From positions 1-61,424 of the forward strand of contig CABZCK010000007.1 in assembly GCA_902524215.1 (NCBI GenBank): a DNA stretch of 61,424 nt, read 5' to 3'. Position numbers and translations under genes: made by a program. Shown one piece after another: positions 60,861-61,424 of the stretch. The first letter of the stretch is position 1; each line of letters begins with the position of its first letter. The notes beneath the pieces were generated by a model that saw only the letters and a program-made list of their open reading frames with translations, was not told where the DNA came from and ran no database searches. Source of the stretch: an uncultured SAR116 cluster alpha proteobacterium. GTDB taxonomy: Bacteria > Pseudomonadota > Alphaproteobacteria > Puniceispirillales > Marisalimonadaceae.

Positions 60861-61424
60861 TAATATAATTCTCTAAACTTTGTACTTGATAATCTACTTT
60901 TCCTGGTAGAAATTCATCGATGTTATTTTTTCTATTTACCCAAACAGTTTGAAAACCAAAATTTGATGCTCCATGAATATCCCAACAATTGCTAGAAAAA
61001 AATATACAATTTTTTTTATTTATATTGAATTTATCTATCACTAACTGATAAACATCTCTATGAGGCTTAAATTTTTTACATTCATCTACAGATATGATTT
61101 TGCTAATTAATTCATCAAACATTGAATTTTTAACTGCTGAATTTAACATATCATAACTGCCATTAGATAATATTGCTGTTTTTATTTTATTTTTTTTTAT
61201 CTTTTTTAAAACTTCTTCAACTTCTTCAAAAGCACCTATTTTAAAATAGAGATCAAGTAATTCATTTTTTATTTTGACTGAGTTCATTGACAATGAATTC
61301 ATGGCATATTCAAGACTATCTTTTGTGATTTTCCAGAATGAAACATATTTATTCATGGAGTTATATAACCAACTATATTCTAATTGTTTTTGTCGCCATA
61401 TACTTGAAAGTTTCTCCCAATTAT
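60850..61424 (-). CDS. Haloacid dehalogenase type II (HAD family), 5'-truncated by window edge
   Basis: The minus-strand frame is open to the last base. Reading upstream of the Met at 61356 gives IWRQKQLEYSWLYNSM, the conserved region after the cap start of L-2-haloacid dehalogenases, so that Met is internal. The N-terminal part with the nucleophilic aspartate lies outside the window. Visible motifs are AILSNGSYDM (motif II), the lysine in KFKPHRDVYQ (motif III) and FFSSNCWDIHGASNFGF (motif IV). It would hydrolyse 2-haloacids or similar substrates. It overlaps the convergent SDR gene by 11 nt. Confidence 0.88.
   Translation of the reverse strand, partial: NWEKLSSIWRQKQLEYSWLYNSMNKYVSFWKITKDSLEYAMNSLSMNSVKIKNELLDLYFKIGAFEEVEEVLKKIKKNKIKTAILSNGSYDMLNSAVKNSMFDELISKIISVDECKKFKPHRDVYQLVIDKFNINKKNCIFFSSNCWDIHGASNFGFQTVWVNRKNNIDEFLPGKVDYQVQSLENYIIKE

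Noticed and set aside
61357..61424. Haloacid dehalogenase starting at the Met near 61356 as a short complete gene
   Set aside because: The frame continues open to the window edge and encodes conserved family sequence (RQKQLEYSWL), so the Met is internal and the gene is cut by the window.
1..61424. CRISPR arrays, tRNA or rRNA genes, insertion sequences or prophage
   Set aside because: I found no repeated spacer pattern, no cloverleaf or rRNA-like stretch, and no transposase, integrase or phage protein. A short or degenerate RNA gene could escape reading by eye.

Overview
The window is about 61 kb of very AT-rich, densely packed bacterial DNA. The protein families point to a low-GC, probably marine, planktonic alphaproteobacterium: an alpha-type TerB, leucine and valine acyl-CoA pathways, a COQ7 ubiquinone hydroxylase, the ligase-associated repair cassette, a tripartite tricarboxylate transporter (TTT), two branched-chain-type ABC transporters, fused indolepyruvate oxidoreductase and DmdB/DmdC-like genes. 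The lineage (for example AEGEAN-169/HIMB59-like or a low-GC SAR116 relative) is inference only. I see no rRNA, tRNA, CRISPR array, insertion sequence, integrase or phage gene. No gene-free stretch exceeds 300 bases. The genome looks streamlined: all nine convergent gene pairs overlap or lie within 5 nt of each other, and many genes on one strand overlap by 1-20 nt.

Layout. (1) 1-6.8 kb, plus strand: end of a TerB gene, then leucine degradation genes (isovaleryl-CoA dehydrogenase, methylcrotonyl-CoA carboxylase beta subunit, methylglutaconyl-CoA hydratase) followed by an AhpD-like protein, a second acyl-CoA dehydrogenase and a CaiB/BaiF CoA-transferase. (2) 6.8-8.2 kb: shikimate/quinate dehydrogenase-like AroE, NrtS and a small hypothetical. 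(3) 8.2-12.8 kb, minus strand: a five-gene liv-type ABC importer. (4) 12.8-19.8 kb: a divergent DNA-repair cassette. Lhr-type helicase and PdeM run leftward, continuing into DUF2805, COQ7, a DCC protein and a 59-residue ORF. MBL exonuclease and ATP-dependent ligase run rightward. (5) 19.9-33.7 kb: TctCBA importer, TauE/SafE exporter with a ThDP enzyme, a multi-rhodanese protein with a thiol-dioxygenase-like cupin, a DapA-family lyase, two CoA ligases, an alpha/beta hydrolase and an O-acetylhomoserine sulfhydrylase. This is a candidate organosulfur catabolic island. (6) 33.7-40.6 kb: fused indolepyruvate:ferredoxin oxidoreductase and a divergent DmdB-like/DmdC-like pair. (7) 40.7-50.2 kb: a nine-gene operon with a long-chain acyl-CoA synthetase, a second liv transporter, a PaaK-like protein, a 3-hydroxyacyl-CoA dehydrogenase and a MaoC hydratase. 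(8) 50.2-53.6 kb, minus strand: isobutyryl-CoA dehydrogenase, 3-hydroxyisobutyryl-CoA hydrolase and thiolase (valine/acyl-CoA degradation). (9) 53.6-61.4 kb: GMC oxidoreductase, a CoA-binding/MetY fusion, ECHDC3-like crotonase, MFS transporter, kinase-like phosphotransferase, SDR and a haloacid dehalogenase cut by the right edge.

Together the genes suggest a heterotroph that imports amino acids and organic acids, activates them as CoA thioesters (five AMP-forming ligases), oxidises them (four acyl-CoA dehydrogenases, three crotonases, a MaoC protein, SDR, thiolase) and handles reduced organic sulfur. Three observations stand out. A self-complementary TATATA box sits between two start codons 17 bp apart in the repair cassette. 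Each of the three substrate-binding-protein genes is followed by an intercistronic hairpin. A CoA-binding domain is fused to a sulfhydrylase.
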